DNA of 64,000 nt from Synechocystis sp. PCC 7338 (GTDB lineage Bacteria > Cyanobacteriota > Cyanobacteriia > Cyanobacteriales > Microcystaceae), in NCBI RefSeq assembly GCF_018282115.1, contig NZ_CP054306.1, positions 1,969,488 to 2,033,487 on the forward strand, written 5' to 3'. Shown here in pieces: positions 45,771-53,758 of the stretch. Made by a program: the position numbers and the translations under genes. Position 1 is the first letter of the stretch. Each line of letters opens with the position of its first letter. The notes beneath the pieces were generated by a model, which was not told the DNA's origin, did not search any database, and was given only the letters and a program-made list of their open reading frames with translations.

Positions 45771-46568
45771 TTATAGGTTATCGGGCAGACTGACCTTGAT
45801 ATTGCCATTAGGTTCGACCACAACCTGCGCTCCCAAAATCTTGATTTCTTTAATTACCCGCTCAACAGTTTTTTGGTCTGGCCTATTGGCTAGTATCCCC
45901 ACCCAAGCTCCGATCCTCGCTTCTCTACTGTCTGGATTATTAGCTAAAAATTCCAGGGAGTTTTTGTTTATATTGATCATTCTCCGGCTTTCTTCATCAT
46001 CATAGGCTTGTGCCCACTCGATGGAATGCCGATAGGATTCCTCGGAGGCATCCACATTTCCGGCAAAAAGTAATTCGTTGTTGCCCTTAGCTCGCCAGAG
46101 ATAATAGGGTGGAATGCTAGTAATAAACTTTTTGGGTATTTTACTCAGTGCCTGCCCCAAAAAAACAGCGCTTGTTTCTGGTTGTCCCCCAAATAGAGAA
46201 GTGGCCACATCAAGTTTGGATAAAGCATCAGTGAAGCAGGGGTCTTTGTCCACCAAAAATCGATAGTATTGCGGCAAAAGTCCGTAACCAGTACTATCCC
46301 GTGCCGGAATATCTCCAAAATACTGAATAAATCTGAGATATCCCCAATCGGCAATTATATTATTTAACCCCATGCTGGGGACATGGCTTAAAAAGATTAA
46401 ATGAGTTTTCTCATCTTTAACCAGTTTTTTATAGTCCTCAGTAGACAATTTCTTCTCAGACTTATCTATGTTTCTATTTTGAATAACAAAAATACCGACA
46501 AAACATCCCAGAACGATTAATCCATTGATTGTCGCAGAAAACAAGGATCTAGTCCAGGTAGGAAACAT
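45771..46568 (-). CDS. Membrane-anchored helical protein of the pilin locus
   Basis: 265 aa with one N-terminal membrane helix (ATINGLIVLGCFVGIFVIQ, about residues 12-30) and no cleavage site, so the rest faces the periplasm or the cytoplasm. The soluble part is helical, with TPR-like spacing (SLFGGQPETSAVFLGQALSKI, then ASEESYRHSIEWAQAYDDEES). PCC 6803 has a gene of this kind directly downstream of pilA1-pilA2 (sll1696, by recall), and here too it follows the minor pilin on the same strand. A role in pilus biogenesis is suggested by position only. Confidence 0.72.
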   Translation of the reverse strand: MFPTWTRSLFSATINGLIVLGCFVGIFVIQNRNIDKSEKKLSTEDYKKLVKDEKTHLIFLSHVPSMGLNNIIADWGYLRFIQYFGDIPARDSTGYGLLPQYYRFLVDKDPCFTDALSKLDVATSLFGGQPETSAVFLGQALSKIPKKFITSIPPYYLWRAKGNNELLFAGNVDASEESYRHSIEWAQAYDDEESRRMININKNSLEFLANNPDSREARIGAWVGILANRPDQKTVERVIKEIKILGAQVVVEPNGNIKVSLPDNL

Positions 46569-46642
46569 TTCAAATACGAAGGATAGGATGTAGTTTATCT
46601 TTTATAAGAACTAATTTTTTATACTAACTAAACTTACTTAGA

Positions 46643-47122
46643 CTAATCTATCTGAACACCACCGCTACAAGCACCACCAATCGCCGACGGCGCTGATACT
46701 GCACCCCCTGGAGCCGAACTCTGGCAAAGAATCAGTTGATAACTGCTGCCATTGTAATAAACTCCCAAAGAATAATTACGGGAAGCATCCAACCCTGCGT
46801 TTTGGGTCACAGCTTGACTGATACTGTAGTTACCTCCAGCGGGGGTGTTAGGAGGAGGGAAGTTAAAATGTGCTCCACTGGCAGCAACTCCCAGATCGCC
46901 GTAGTCAGACGCAAACTGACGATGTTCAAAAAAATAGCCCTGCTGGGAAAACCCTATGCTACTAAGCATTTGTATTGCTTCTGTTTCCTTGGCTTTAGCC
47001 ACTTGTCTGATTAATACTGGCCATGCCATAGCTGTCAGAATACCAAGGACTAAAAATACGACAACCAACTCAAGCAGAGTGAACCCTGCATTGGGGTGCT
47101 TGTTTTTTGTTGTCTGAAACAT
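46643..47122 (-). CDS. pilA2: Type IV pilin-like protein (PilA2 position)
   Basis: 159 aa from the ATG at 47122. Short positive leader ending ...NKHPNAG, prepilin peptidase site G|FTLLELVVVFLVLGILTAM with the mature Phe1 and Glu5 in place, followed by the hydrophobic stem. The globular domain has QQGYFFEHRQFASDYGDLGV, the pattern of cyanobacterial pilins, and two C-terminal cysteines (LILCQSSAPGG and GGACSGG) that could form the D-loop disulfide. It lies 178 bp downstream of pilA1 on the same strand, matching pilA2 (sll1695) in PCC 6803. An earlier in-frame TTG at 47134 is less likely. Confidence 0.85.
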   Translation of the reverse strand: MFQTTKNKHPNAGFTLLELVVVFLVLGILTAMAWPVLIRQVAKAKETEAIQMLSSIGFSQQGYFFEHRQFASDYGDLGVAASGAHFNFPPPNTPAGGNYSISQAVTQNAGLDASRNYSLGVYYNGSSYQLILCQSSAPGGAVSAPSAIGGACSGGVQID

Positions 47123-47244
47123 AAGCTTACCCAACCCAGTGTTAGCGGGACAAGATGGTTCGATGTTTTATTTCCATCCAAACACAAGGGCGGACACCCA
47201 TCTAAAAATCAACAGTTCCACCCTTAAACAAAATATTCAGAGCT

Positions 47245-47284
47245 GGGAACAGAAAAACACACAAAGTATAGATGTTCTGCTCCC
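47245..47284 (-). terminator. Hairpin downstream of pilA1
   Basis: On the minus strand GGGAGCAGAA (47284-47275) pairs over ten positions (one G-U) with TTCTGTTCCC (47254-47245), loop 20 nt. It begins 16 bases after the pilA1 stop. No T tract follows, so it may stabilise the abundant pilA1 transcript or partly terminate it rather than stop it fully. Confidence 0.5.
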
Positions 47285-47299
47285 AAATCAACTGTCAGA

Positions 47300-47728
47300 T
47301 TACCAACTGGTAACTACTGTGAATGTACCAGCGGCGGGAGTGTAGGTAACGGTCCCAATTTGGTTGGTGGTGTTATCCCCGGTCGCGTTTATGGCGTTTG
47401 CTGTTGACGTTGCCACTTCACTAGCAACAGCAGTGCTAAAGGTAAAGTACTTACCGGGCGCAACTTTAGTATCCAGGGAGGTAATAGCGGTTGCAAAGGT
47501 GGGATTTTCAGTACGATAAACCTGTTGGGCGCGGTTTAGTGCACCAACACCACTTCGTCCCTCGGAAATACGAGCCTTACCAACTTGGCCTAACAGGTTG
47601 GGTAGGGCAATGGCGGCAAGCACACCGATGATAATTACAACAACTAAAAGTTCGATTAAGGTAAAACCTTCGCTTTCTTTCTTCTGGGTAAGATGGGAAA
47701 GCAGTTTGAATTTAAAGTTACTAGCCAT
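47300..47728 (-). CDS. pilA1: Major type IV pilin
   Basis: 142 aa. Leader MASNFKFKLLSHLTQKKESEG ends in the prepilin site G|FTLIELLVVVIIIGVLAAIA with Glu5 present, then LPNLLGQVGKARISEGRSGVGALNRAQQVY, typical of PilA1 of Synechocystis. The globular domain is short (about 100 aa), rich in Thr, Ala and Asn, and lacks the C-terminal cysteine pair. This domain looks unlike the PCC 6803 protein I remember, as expected for a fast-evolving surface subunit. Many Ser/Thr/Asn residues (AVASEVATSTANAINATGDN) could be glycosylation sites for the adjacent GT island. Strong ribosome-binding site GGAAGAAG and a TATAAT box upstream. Confidence 0.93.
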   Translation of the reverse strand: MASNFKFKLLSHLTQKKESEGFTLIELLVVVIIIGVLAAIALPNLLGQVGKARISEGRSGVGALNRAQQVYRTENPTFATAITSLDTKVAPGKYFTFSTAVASEVATSTANAINATGDNTTNQIGTVTYTPAAGTFTVVTSW

Positions 47729-47754
47729 GATTGTCTTCTTCCTTCTGTAGGGGA

Positions 47755-47760
47755 ATTATA
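47755..47760 (-). promoter_or_regulatory. -10 box of the pilA1 promoter
   Basis: On the minus strand a perfect TATAAT lies 27 bases upstream of the pilA1 ATG, giving a leader of roughly 20 nt with the GGAAGAAG ribosome-binding site. No convincing TTGACA stands 17 bp upstream, so an activator may be needed. Confidence 0.5.
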
Positions 47761-47903
47761 AATAACTGGTCGGAACCCTTCTAGCTGTAACCTACCCATG
47801 ATTCTCCATTGACCTATCACTCTCCCAAAAAATTTTCGCCATAGCGCCATCAACTAAACTGGAAATACCCCCACAGCCGGTCTAAAGTTGACAGTTCCCT
47901 CGC

Positions 47904-49247
47904 CTAAAAACGTGGGATTCCTGCTTCCAGCATTATCAAGCCCCATTCCTCCTGCTCAGCAATCATTCCAATGATCAAATCCTGTGCCTCTTCTGGTCTA
48001 ACAGGAGTTAAGTCTGCCGGGTAACAAGGACGAACTTGTAGGTATCGAGACACTAGACTTTCAACGGTTTGGGGAGAATCTAGCAAAGGTGCGTAAAAGG
48101 CAGTGAGTAAAGTCCTATCCAACCAGGAATCCTGACCAATGAAGGGAAAGCAATGGAATAAGTTCAGAGGCATGAGCTTTCCTTGGTCAAGAATTGCTTG
48201 ACGGAAAGGGGCAAAATTTTCAACACGAGGGTGCAAGTGGACGATTATTTCTTCCAGTGGTCGTTCCAGCCAATACTCGCTGAAGTCTTTTTTTGATGGG
48301 AGAGGATGGCTACACCAAAAATCCAGCAATCTTTTATCTGGCTGGACCAGCTCATAAAAACAAAGTTGTTCCTCTCGATCAGCATTTTCCAAGCCCATGG
48401 CTAGGTAGGCTGGTAGATTATCTGGTTCTTTGAATAATTTACGCCAATCCCATTTTTGCCAATCCACCATGTCCACGAGTGCCAGGTCTGATTGCGCCAG
48501 GGCATCAAATAGCTCCGGCAATGTATAGCCCTTATCATTTTGAAACAAATGATTCATTAAAATCCATTGGTCATTGTCTATTTTCTCCTGGTCAGAAGAC
48601 CAAGTGGTTGCCTTCAAATTAACTTCATCTCTGAGGGCCGCATAAAACCCTCTAGCAATACCCAACTCCGTTTCTTCTGGGTTGTCCTCCATTAGTCCCA
48701 TTCTTTGAAATAGAGTTTGAGCCCGATAATAGTTAAACCTCTGATAGTAACTGTGTAAATTGCCCCGAAGGACACCATCAGGTTGCAATACCTGTGCTAA
48801 CTGTTTTAAGGTCAAGGCCAAATTCGGAAGCAGATAGAGAACGTCACTGGCATTAATCAAGTCGAACTTTTGATTTAGTTCGTTCAAGTCGGCGATCGCC
48901 AACACATGGAACTCAGTATTCTCAAAACCGTGGTATCTCAGCCGCTTTTCTGCAATTTTGACCGACTCTGGTGAAATATCTACCCCGACGATCTTGGCTC
49001 CTGGGTTAGCCCAGGCCAATTGTAGAGTAGTAGCTCCGGTACCACAGGCCACATCTAAGATGGCACAATCTTCCAGATCTGTAATAATTTTTTTGTCCCG
49101 GCGGTAACGAGCAGTAACCAAGCTACTTTTATAAAGCTGTTCCACATCTTTATTCAGTGGATCTTCAATGGGAATATCTGGATAGGGGTAACTCTCAAAC
49201 TGTTGTAAAGTTTTGTCCAGATAATTGCGGTCACCATTGCCGGCCAT
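47904..49247 (-). CDS. Large class I SAM methyltransferase next to the pilin genes
   Basis: 447 aa from the ATG at 49247 (a GTG two codons earlier is also possible). N-terminal methyltransferase domain (about residues 55-190): motif I CAILDVACGTGATTLQLAWA, motif II IVGVDISPESVKIAEKRL, and DLINASDVLYLLPNLALTLKQL. The C-terminal 240 residues contain DLVDMVDWQKWDWRKLF-like text and resemble the product-binding regulatory domain found in methyltransferases that act on peptides or proteins. PCC 6803 has a similar gene (sll1693, recall) upstream of pilA1. A role in modifying pilin or its glycan is possible but unproven. Confidence 0.8.
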   Translation of the reverse strand: MAGNGDRNYLDKTLQQFESYPYPDIPIEDPLNKDVEQLYKSSLVTARYRRDKKIITDLEDCAILDVACGTGATTLQLAWANPGAKIVGVDISPESVKIAEKRLRYHGFENTEFHVLAIADLNELNQKFDLINASDVLYLLPNLALTLKQLAQVLQPDGVLRGNLHSYYQRFNYYRAQTLFQRMGLMEDNPEETELGIARGFYAALRDEVNLKATTWSSDQEKIDNDQWILMNHLFQNDKGYTLPELFDALAQSDLALVDMVDWQKWDWRKLFKEPDNLPAYLAMGLENADREEQLCFYELVQPDKRLLDFWCSHPLPSKKDFSEYWLERPLEEIIVHLHPRVENFAPFRQAILDQGKLMPLNLFHCFPFIGQDSWLDRTLLTAFYAPLLDSPQTVESLVSRYLQVRPCYPADLTPVRPEEAQDLIIGMIAEQEEWGLIMLEAGIPRF

Positions 49248-49468
49248 ACACACTCCAGGATTTTGCTAGCCTAGGATCAAAGAAAAGCATAGTCTTCAGC
49301 GTACCCAATAATCTACTCTGCGTAGTCAACTGGTTTTTAACCATTTCTACTTGCCCGGGAAAATTTGTCCTGGCTTCCAAAACTTCATTCCCAAAACTAA
49401 CTCCGAACCATTCTTCCATAACCTAAGATGATTAGAGAGTTGATTTGATTTTCCCCCTCTTAAAATTT

Positions 49469-50464
49469 ATGGAAGCCAAGGAATTGGTCCAGCGCTATCG
49501 CAACGGCGAAACTTTATTTACGGGGCTAAAATTGCCGGGGATTAATCTAGAAGCCGCCGATTTGATCGGTATTGTGCTCAACGAAGCGGATTTGCGGGGG
49601 GCCAACCTGCTTTTTTGTTACCTCAACCGGGCCAATCTAGGTCAGGCCAACTTGGTGGCGGCCAACCTCAGTGGGGCTAGTTTAAACCAGGCAGATTTGG
49701 CTGGGGCCGATCTACGCAGCGCCAATTTCCACGGGGCCCTGCTCCAGGGGGCCATCCTGCGGGACAGCGATATGACCCTGGCCACCCTCCAAGATACCAA
49801 TTTAATTGGGGTAGATTTACGGGGGGCCGATTTAAGTGGGGCCACCCTCACCGGAGCTTGCCTGCGGGGAGCTAACATGCGCCAAGAGAAAAAAGGTTAC
49901 TATACCAATCTCCAGGCGGCCATCCTCGGTCGGGCCGATCTCCAGGGGGCCAACATGAAGGGAGTAGATTTAAGCCGGGCAGATTTAAGCTATGCCAATT
50001 TGAAGGAAGCCAATTTGAGGGATGCGGATCTACGCAAGGCTGACCTCAGCCACGCCAACTTAAAAGGAGCTTTACTGACCGACGCCAAATTATCAGGGGC
50101 AAAATTAAATAGCGCCGATTTACAAAATGCCAATTTGATGCGAGCCCAGATTTCTGAAGCAGAAATGGTAGAAGTGAATTGCCAGGGGGCGATCATGACC
50201 CATATTAATTTAAACCGGACTAATCTCACGGGGGCTAATTTGAGCTTTACCCGCATGAATAGTGCCGATTTGAGCCGAGCTAACTTGACCAGAGCTAACC
50301 TACAGGAAACGGAACTAATTGAAGCATTTTTTGCCAGGGCTAACCTGACGGAGGCTAACTTCACCAATGCCAACTTGATGCGGGCAGATCTGATGAGTGC
50401 CAACATGGTCGGGGCAGATTTCCAAGGGGCGACTATGCCCGACGGCCAGGTGCGTCACCACTAG
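49469..50464 (+). CDS. Pentapeptide repeat protein
   Basis: 331 aa from the ATG at 49469 (MEAKELVQRYRNGETLF); an upstream in-frame TTG is not preferred. From about residue 25 nearly the whole chain is A(D/N)LXX pentapeptides: LEAADLIGIVLNEADLRGAN, LVAANLSGASLNQADLAGAD and so on, broken by one loop (RQEKKGYYTN). Such chains fold as a right-handed quadrilateral beta-helix; cyanobacteria have many with unknown roles. The start KELVQRYRNGE is shared with several family members. No signal peptide. It converges with sigE (14 bp between stops). Confidence 0.88.
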   Translation: MEAKELVQRYRNGETLFTGLKLPGINLEAADLIGIVLNEADLRGANLLFCYLNRANLGQANLVAANLSGASLNQADLAGADLRSANFHGALLQGAILRDSDMTLATLQDTNLIGVDLRGADLSGATLTGACLRGANMRQEKKGYYTNLQAAILGRADLQGANMKGVDLSRADLSYANLKEANLRDADLRKADLSHANLKGALLTDAKLSGAKLNSADLQNANLMRAQISEAEMVEVNCQGAIMTHINLNRTNLTGANLSFTRMNSADLSRANLTRANLQETELIEAFFARANLTEANFTNANLMRADLMSANMVGADFQGATMPDGQVRHH

Positions 50465-50478
50465 CAATGTTCCGGTGT

Positions 50479-51588
50479 CTATAACCAACCTTTGAGGCGA
50501 CGAGCCACCTGGGGACGGCGGAGTTTTCGCATGGCTTTGCTCTGGATTTGTCTCACCCTTTCCCGGGAAAGATTAAACATATTGCCCACTTCCTCTAGGG
50601 TGTAGCTTTGGTGGCTAGCGATGCCGTAACGCAAACAAATCACTTCCATTTCCCGTTCCGTTAGTACTTCTGCCAATACTTCGACAATTTCCCGCCGCAG
50701 CATAGACTCATTCATCAAATCCTCGGGCAACTGCAGTTGTTGATCTTCCAACAAATCTACCAACTCTGTATCCTCTCCTTTGCCCACCCGGTGGTTGAGG
50801 GACAGGGATTGACGACGTAGTTGCAGTAGTTGCCTTAGTTGGGTGGGGGTAATCTCCAGAGCGGCGGCCAATTCCCCTTCGTTGGGATTGCGCTTCAATT
50901 CTTGCTTGAGACTACGTTGAGCTTTCTTGATTTTGTTGAGCTTTTCCACCACATGGATGGGCAAGCGAATGGTGCGGGCATCATTGGCAATGGTGCGGGT
51001 GATGGCCTGGCGGATCCACCAGTAGGCATAAGTGGAAAATTTATAACCTTTATCGGGATCAAACTTTTCTGCGGCTCGGTTCAGACCGATCGCCCCTTCT
51101 TGGATCAGGTCGAGGAAGGGGACACCCCGGTTGAGATAACGCTTGGCAATGGAGACCACTAAGCGGAGATTGGAGCGGATCATGCGCCGTTTGGCGGCCC
51201 GCAGTTGGTAGAGCCAAATTTCAAACTGTCTGACCTGGGTAAATTCCAGGGCCTGGCCCCACTCCTGGAGGGAAGGCGTTCGCTCCAATTGTTGGGTAAG
51301 TTGTTGTCTAATGTCTTCTGCGTTGACCAAAAGTCGGATCTGTCTGGCCAATTCCACTTCTTCGGTGGCACTGAGGAGGGGATAGCGGGCCATTTCTTTG
51401 AAAAAAGCCCCCACGGTGTCTTCACTGACTGCCTTATTAAAACTCCCTTGCTGGCCTGCCGCTAAGGTGACCTCAATGGCGGGGGAATCATCGTTGGCGA
51501 TCGCCTGGCCATCAACGAGATTATGCAAAGCTTCAACTTGGTCAACGGCACTGGTGTTGGGGGTGGAAAGGGAAGACATATCGCTCAT
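50479..51588 (-). CDS. sigE: Group 2 RNA polymerase sigma factor SigE
   Basis: 369 aa from the ATG at 51588. Region 1.2 AVSEDTVGAFFKEMARYPLLSATEEVELARQI, region 2 (RSNLRLVVSIAKRYLNRGVPF and FSTYAYWWIRQAITRTI), region 3 and region 4 (YTLEEVGNMFNLSRERVRQIQSKAMRKL) are complete. The non-conserved head MSSLSTPNTSAVDQVEALHNLVDG matches my recall of SigE (sll1689) of PCC 6803, the sigma factor that activates glycogen breakdown, pentose-phosphate and nitrogen-related genes. The location beside thrC supports this. Another ATG (51579) could be the start. Confidence 0.9.
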   Translation of the reverse strand: MSDMSSLSTPNTSAVDQVEALHNLVDGQAIANDDSPAIEVTLAAGQQGSFNKAVSEDTVGAFFKEMARYPLLSATEEVELARQIRLLVNAEDIRQQLTQQLERTPSLQEWGQALEFTQVRQFEIWLYQLRAAKRRMIRSNLRLVVSIAKRYLNRGVPFLDLIQEGAIGLNRAAEKFDPDKGYKFSTYAYWWIRQAITRTIANDARTIRLPIHVVEKLNKIKKAQRSLKQELKRNPNEGELAAALEITPTQLRQLLQLRRQSLSLNHRVGKGEDTELVDLLEDQQLQLPEDLMNESMLRREIVEVLAEVLTEREMEVICLRYGIASHQSYTLEEVGNMFNLSRERVRQIQSKAMRKLRRPQVARRLKGWL

Positions 51589-52101
51589 AGGTTGGAAAAA
51601 ACTAAACGGAAACAATCAAGAATGAGAAACGGATGGCAATAACTAAGCCACCCAAGGAAATAGAAAACAACCAGAAATTATCTAATCGGCTAGAGCCTTA
51701 TTTGGGCAGGCCCCCCATCGGTTAAGGTTCTCCACTTTCAGCTATGCGCACTGCGGTAGTGGTGTTCCAGAACCAAATACCAGTCCCCGTGGCTAGATTG
51801 TGTCATTAATTTTCCAAAAATGGCAAAACTTTAGTTTTTTTTAATATCTATCTGTCCAAAATATCGCTAAATTTTAACGGCAGTGTAATTCGTGATACAA
51901 AGTTGATTCGATCCCCATTTTGTCAGCTTTCCCTAATTTCAAGGCGATCGGCGTTAAAATTGCACAAAAAATCCGCCCTGGTGGAACCACAGCGGACAAT
52001 TTCCTAAAAGGAACGATTAATGAAAATTAGTGGGAAAAATACGGCAATTAACTAATTGAATCCAATCAAATCAGTCAGTAACCTTAGTTTCCTGCCAGGA
52101 T
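51589..52101. other. 513-bp spacer between sigE and thrC
   Basis: Holds the sigE promoter region and, at 51966-51996, the thrC terminator. The last 180 bp before sigE is AT-rich and carries no gene. A GCGATCGG near-HIP1 lies at about 51943. No small open frame with a ribosome-binding site is convincing. Confidence 0.6.
51966..51996 (-). terminator. Rho-independent terminator of thrC
   Basis: On the minus strand TCCGC (51996-51992) pairs with GCGGA (51976-51972), enclosing a further GTGG/CCAC hairpin, and is followed by six T (51971-51966). It sits about 105 bp downstream of the thrC stop. Confidence 0.7.
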
Positions 52102-53403
52102 CTACACCAAAACCTGTTGCCATTCCAAGCGTTCCAAAGTGCGGGAGCGCTCCAGGGCCCGCTCAAAGCTATCCAGGTTAGCGTCGATGGTGAGGGGTTC
52201 CCCTACGTGGCTTTGCACCGCTTCCTGGGTTTTTAAGCCATTGCCGGTAATGTAGACCACCGTAGTTTCTTCGGGATCAATTTTGCCCGCTTCCACTAGT
52301 TTTTTCAGCACGGCCACAGTGGTACCGCCAGCGGTTTCTGTGAAGATGCCTTCTGTTTCTGCCAATAGTTTGATCCCTTCAATAATTTCTGCATCGTTGA
52401 CGCTTTCAATGTTGCCATTGGTTTTACGGGCAATGTCCAGGGCGTAAACTCCGTCGGCGGGATTACCAATAGCAATGGATTTGGCGATGGTGTTGGGTTT
52501 GACCGGCTTAACAAAGTCCCGGCGCTCTTGGAAAGCGGTGGCAATAGGGGAACAACCTTCTGCTTGGGCACCACTGAAGCGCACCGGCTTATCGTCCACC
52601 AAACCGACTTTGACAAATTCTTGGAAGCCCTTGTGGATTTTGGTGAACAGGGAACCGGAAGCTAGGGGGGCGACAATGTGGTCCGGCAACTTCCAGCCCA
52701 ATTGTTCCGCCACTTCAAAGCCCAGGGTTTTGGAACCTTCGGAGTAGTAGGGCCGCAGATTGATGTTCACAAAGCCCCAACCGTAGCTGTTGCCCACTTC
52801 ACAGCACAGACGATTGACCTGATCGTAGTTACCCTTCACCGCCATCAGGGTGGGATTGTAAATCAACGTCCCCAAAATTTTGCCCGCTTCCAAATCCGCT
52901 GGGATAAACACACAGCAGTCCAAACCGGCATGGGCGGCGATCGCCGCAGTGGAGTTGGCCAAATTGCCGGTGCTGGCACAGGAAACGGTGGTAAAGCCCA
53001 GTTCCCGGGCCCTGGTGAGGGCAACGGAAACCACCCGGTCCTTGAAACTCAAGGTGGGCATGTTGACTGCGTCATTTTTAATGTAAAGATTTTTCAATCC
53101 CAGGCGACGGGCTAAACGGTGGGACTTCACCAAAGGGGTCATGCCAGTGCCCACATCAATCACGTCCTTGCCGGTGACGGGCAAAAAGGCACGGTAGCGC
53201 CAGATGGAATTGGGGCCCGCTTCAATGGTTTCCCGGGTGACGTGGCGGCGAATTAAATCATAGTCGTAGGCCACTTCCAGGGGAGCAAAGGTTTCTTCAC
53301 AGATATGTAGCGCTTTGAGGGGATATTCGGTATTCCCTTCCTTAGAAACCAGTTTGGTGCAGGCAGAGATGAATTCCGGGGCCGTCTTGGTGGCAGTGGT
53401 CAT
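52102..53403 (-). CDS. thrC: Threonine synthase
   Basis: Converts O-phosphohomoserine to L-threonine with PLP. 433 aa from the ATG at 53403; an in-frame extension to 53445 is unconserved. The PLP lysine is in PTLSFKDRVVSVALT, followed by SCASTGNLANSTAAIAAHAG, the substrate site, and TETAGGTTVAVLKKLVEAG. The N-terminal SKEGNTEYPLKALHICEETFAPLEVAYDYDL block, read in parts, matches the long class of threonine synthase. It lies upstream of sigE on the same strand with a strong terminator between. Confidence 0.95.
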   Translation of the reverse strand: MTTATKTAPEFISACTKLVSKEGNTEYPLKALHICEETFAPLEVAYDYDLIRRHVTRETIEAGPNSIWRYRAFLPVTGKDVIDVGTGMTPLVKSHRLARRLGLKNLYIKNDAVNMPTLSFKDRVVSVALTRARELGFTTVSCASTGNLANSTAAIAAHAGLDCCVFIPADLEAGKILGTLIYNPTLMAVKGNYDQVNRLCCEVGNSYGWGFVNINLRPYYSEGSKTLGFEVAEQLGWKLPDHIVAPLASGSLFTKIHKGFQEFVKVGLVDDKPVRFSGAQAEGCSPIATAFQERRDFVKPVKPNTIAKSIAIGNPADGVYALDIARKTNGNIESVNDAEIIEGIKLLAETEGIFTETAGGTTVAVLKKLVEAGKIDPEETTVVYITGNGLKTQEAVQSHVGEPLTIDANLDSFERALERSRTLERLEWQQVLV

Positions 53404-53445
53404 GGGCAAAGTCCTAATTTCATTAATCTTTCGGCATGCTAACAC

Positions 53446-53758
53446 GGGGCAAAATGGGCGTCAATTAATCCCGACTATTTTTATCGGGTTTAGTCTTTTT
53501 GCACCAAAATGGGACTTCTTTGCCCCGCATTGATGGGGAGAATGGGTAGGGAGCGAGCTAAAATAGGTCGGTTTTTCTCCCATGGAGTTAAGCCCCGTAA
53601 CTTTGGTTGGCTCCTAGGCAAATGTTTGTAAAGCTTGAGGCTTCCTCCCCACTTATCCCATGGGAAAACTCCGGTAAGGCTGGGCAATTTTGAGCCAAAT
53701 CCTGCCAGCACCGAGGCCAGGAGCTTTGCAGACCCCCTCTAAAAACCCAGAGAAATTA
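53446..53758. other. 313-bp intergenic spacer, no gene seen
   Basis: Divergent spacer between thrC and the PMT-type glycosyltransferase; it must hold both promoters. Forward frames that open upstream of 53759 lack conservation. No hairpin with a T tract is evident. Confidence 0.5.

Noticed and set aside
46736-47014. Forward open frame opposite the minor pilin
   Set aside because: No ribosome-binding site or recognizable protein features; it is the complement of the pilin coding sequence.
49540-50440. Short-period repeat structure and long antisense open frames
   Set aside because: Explained by A(D/N)LXX pentapeptide codons; the antisense frames are by-products of the biased sequence.
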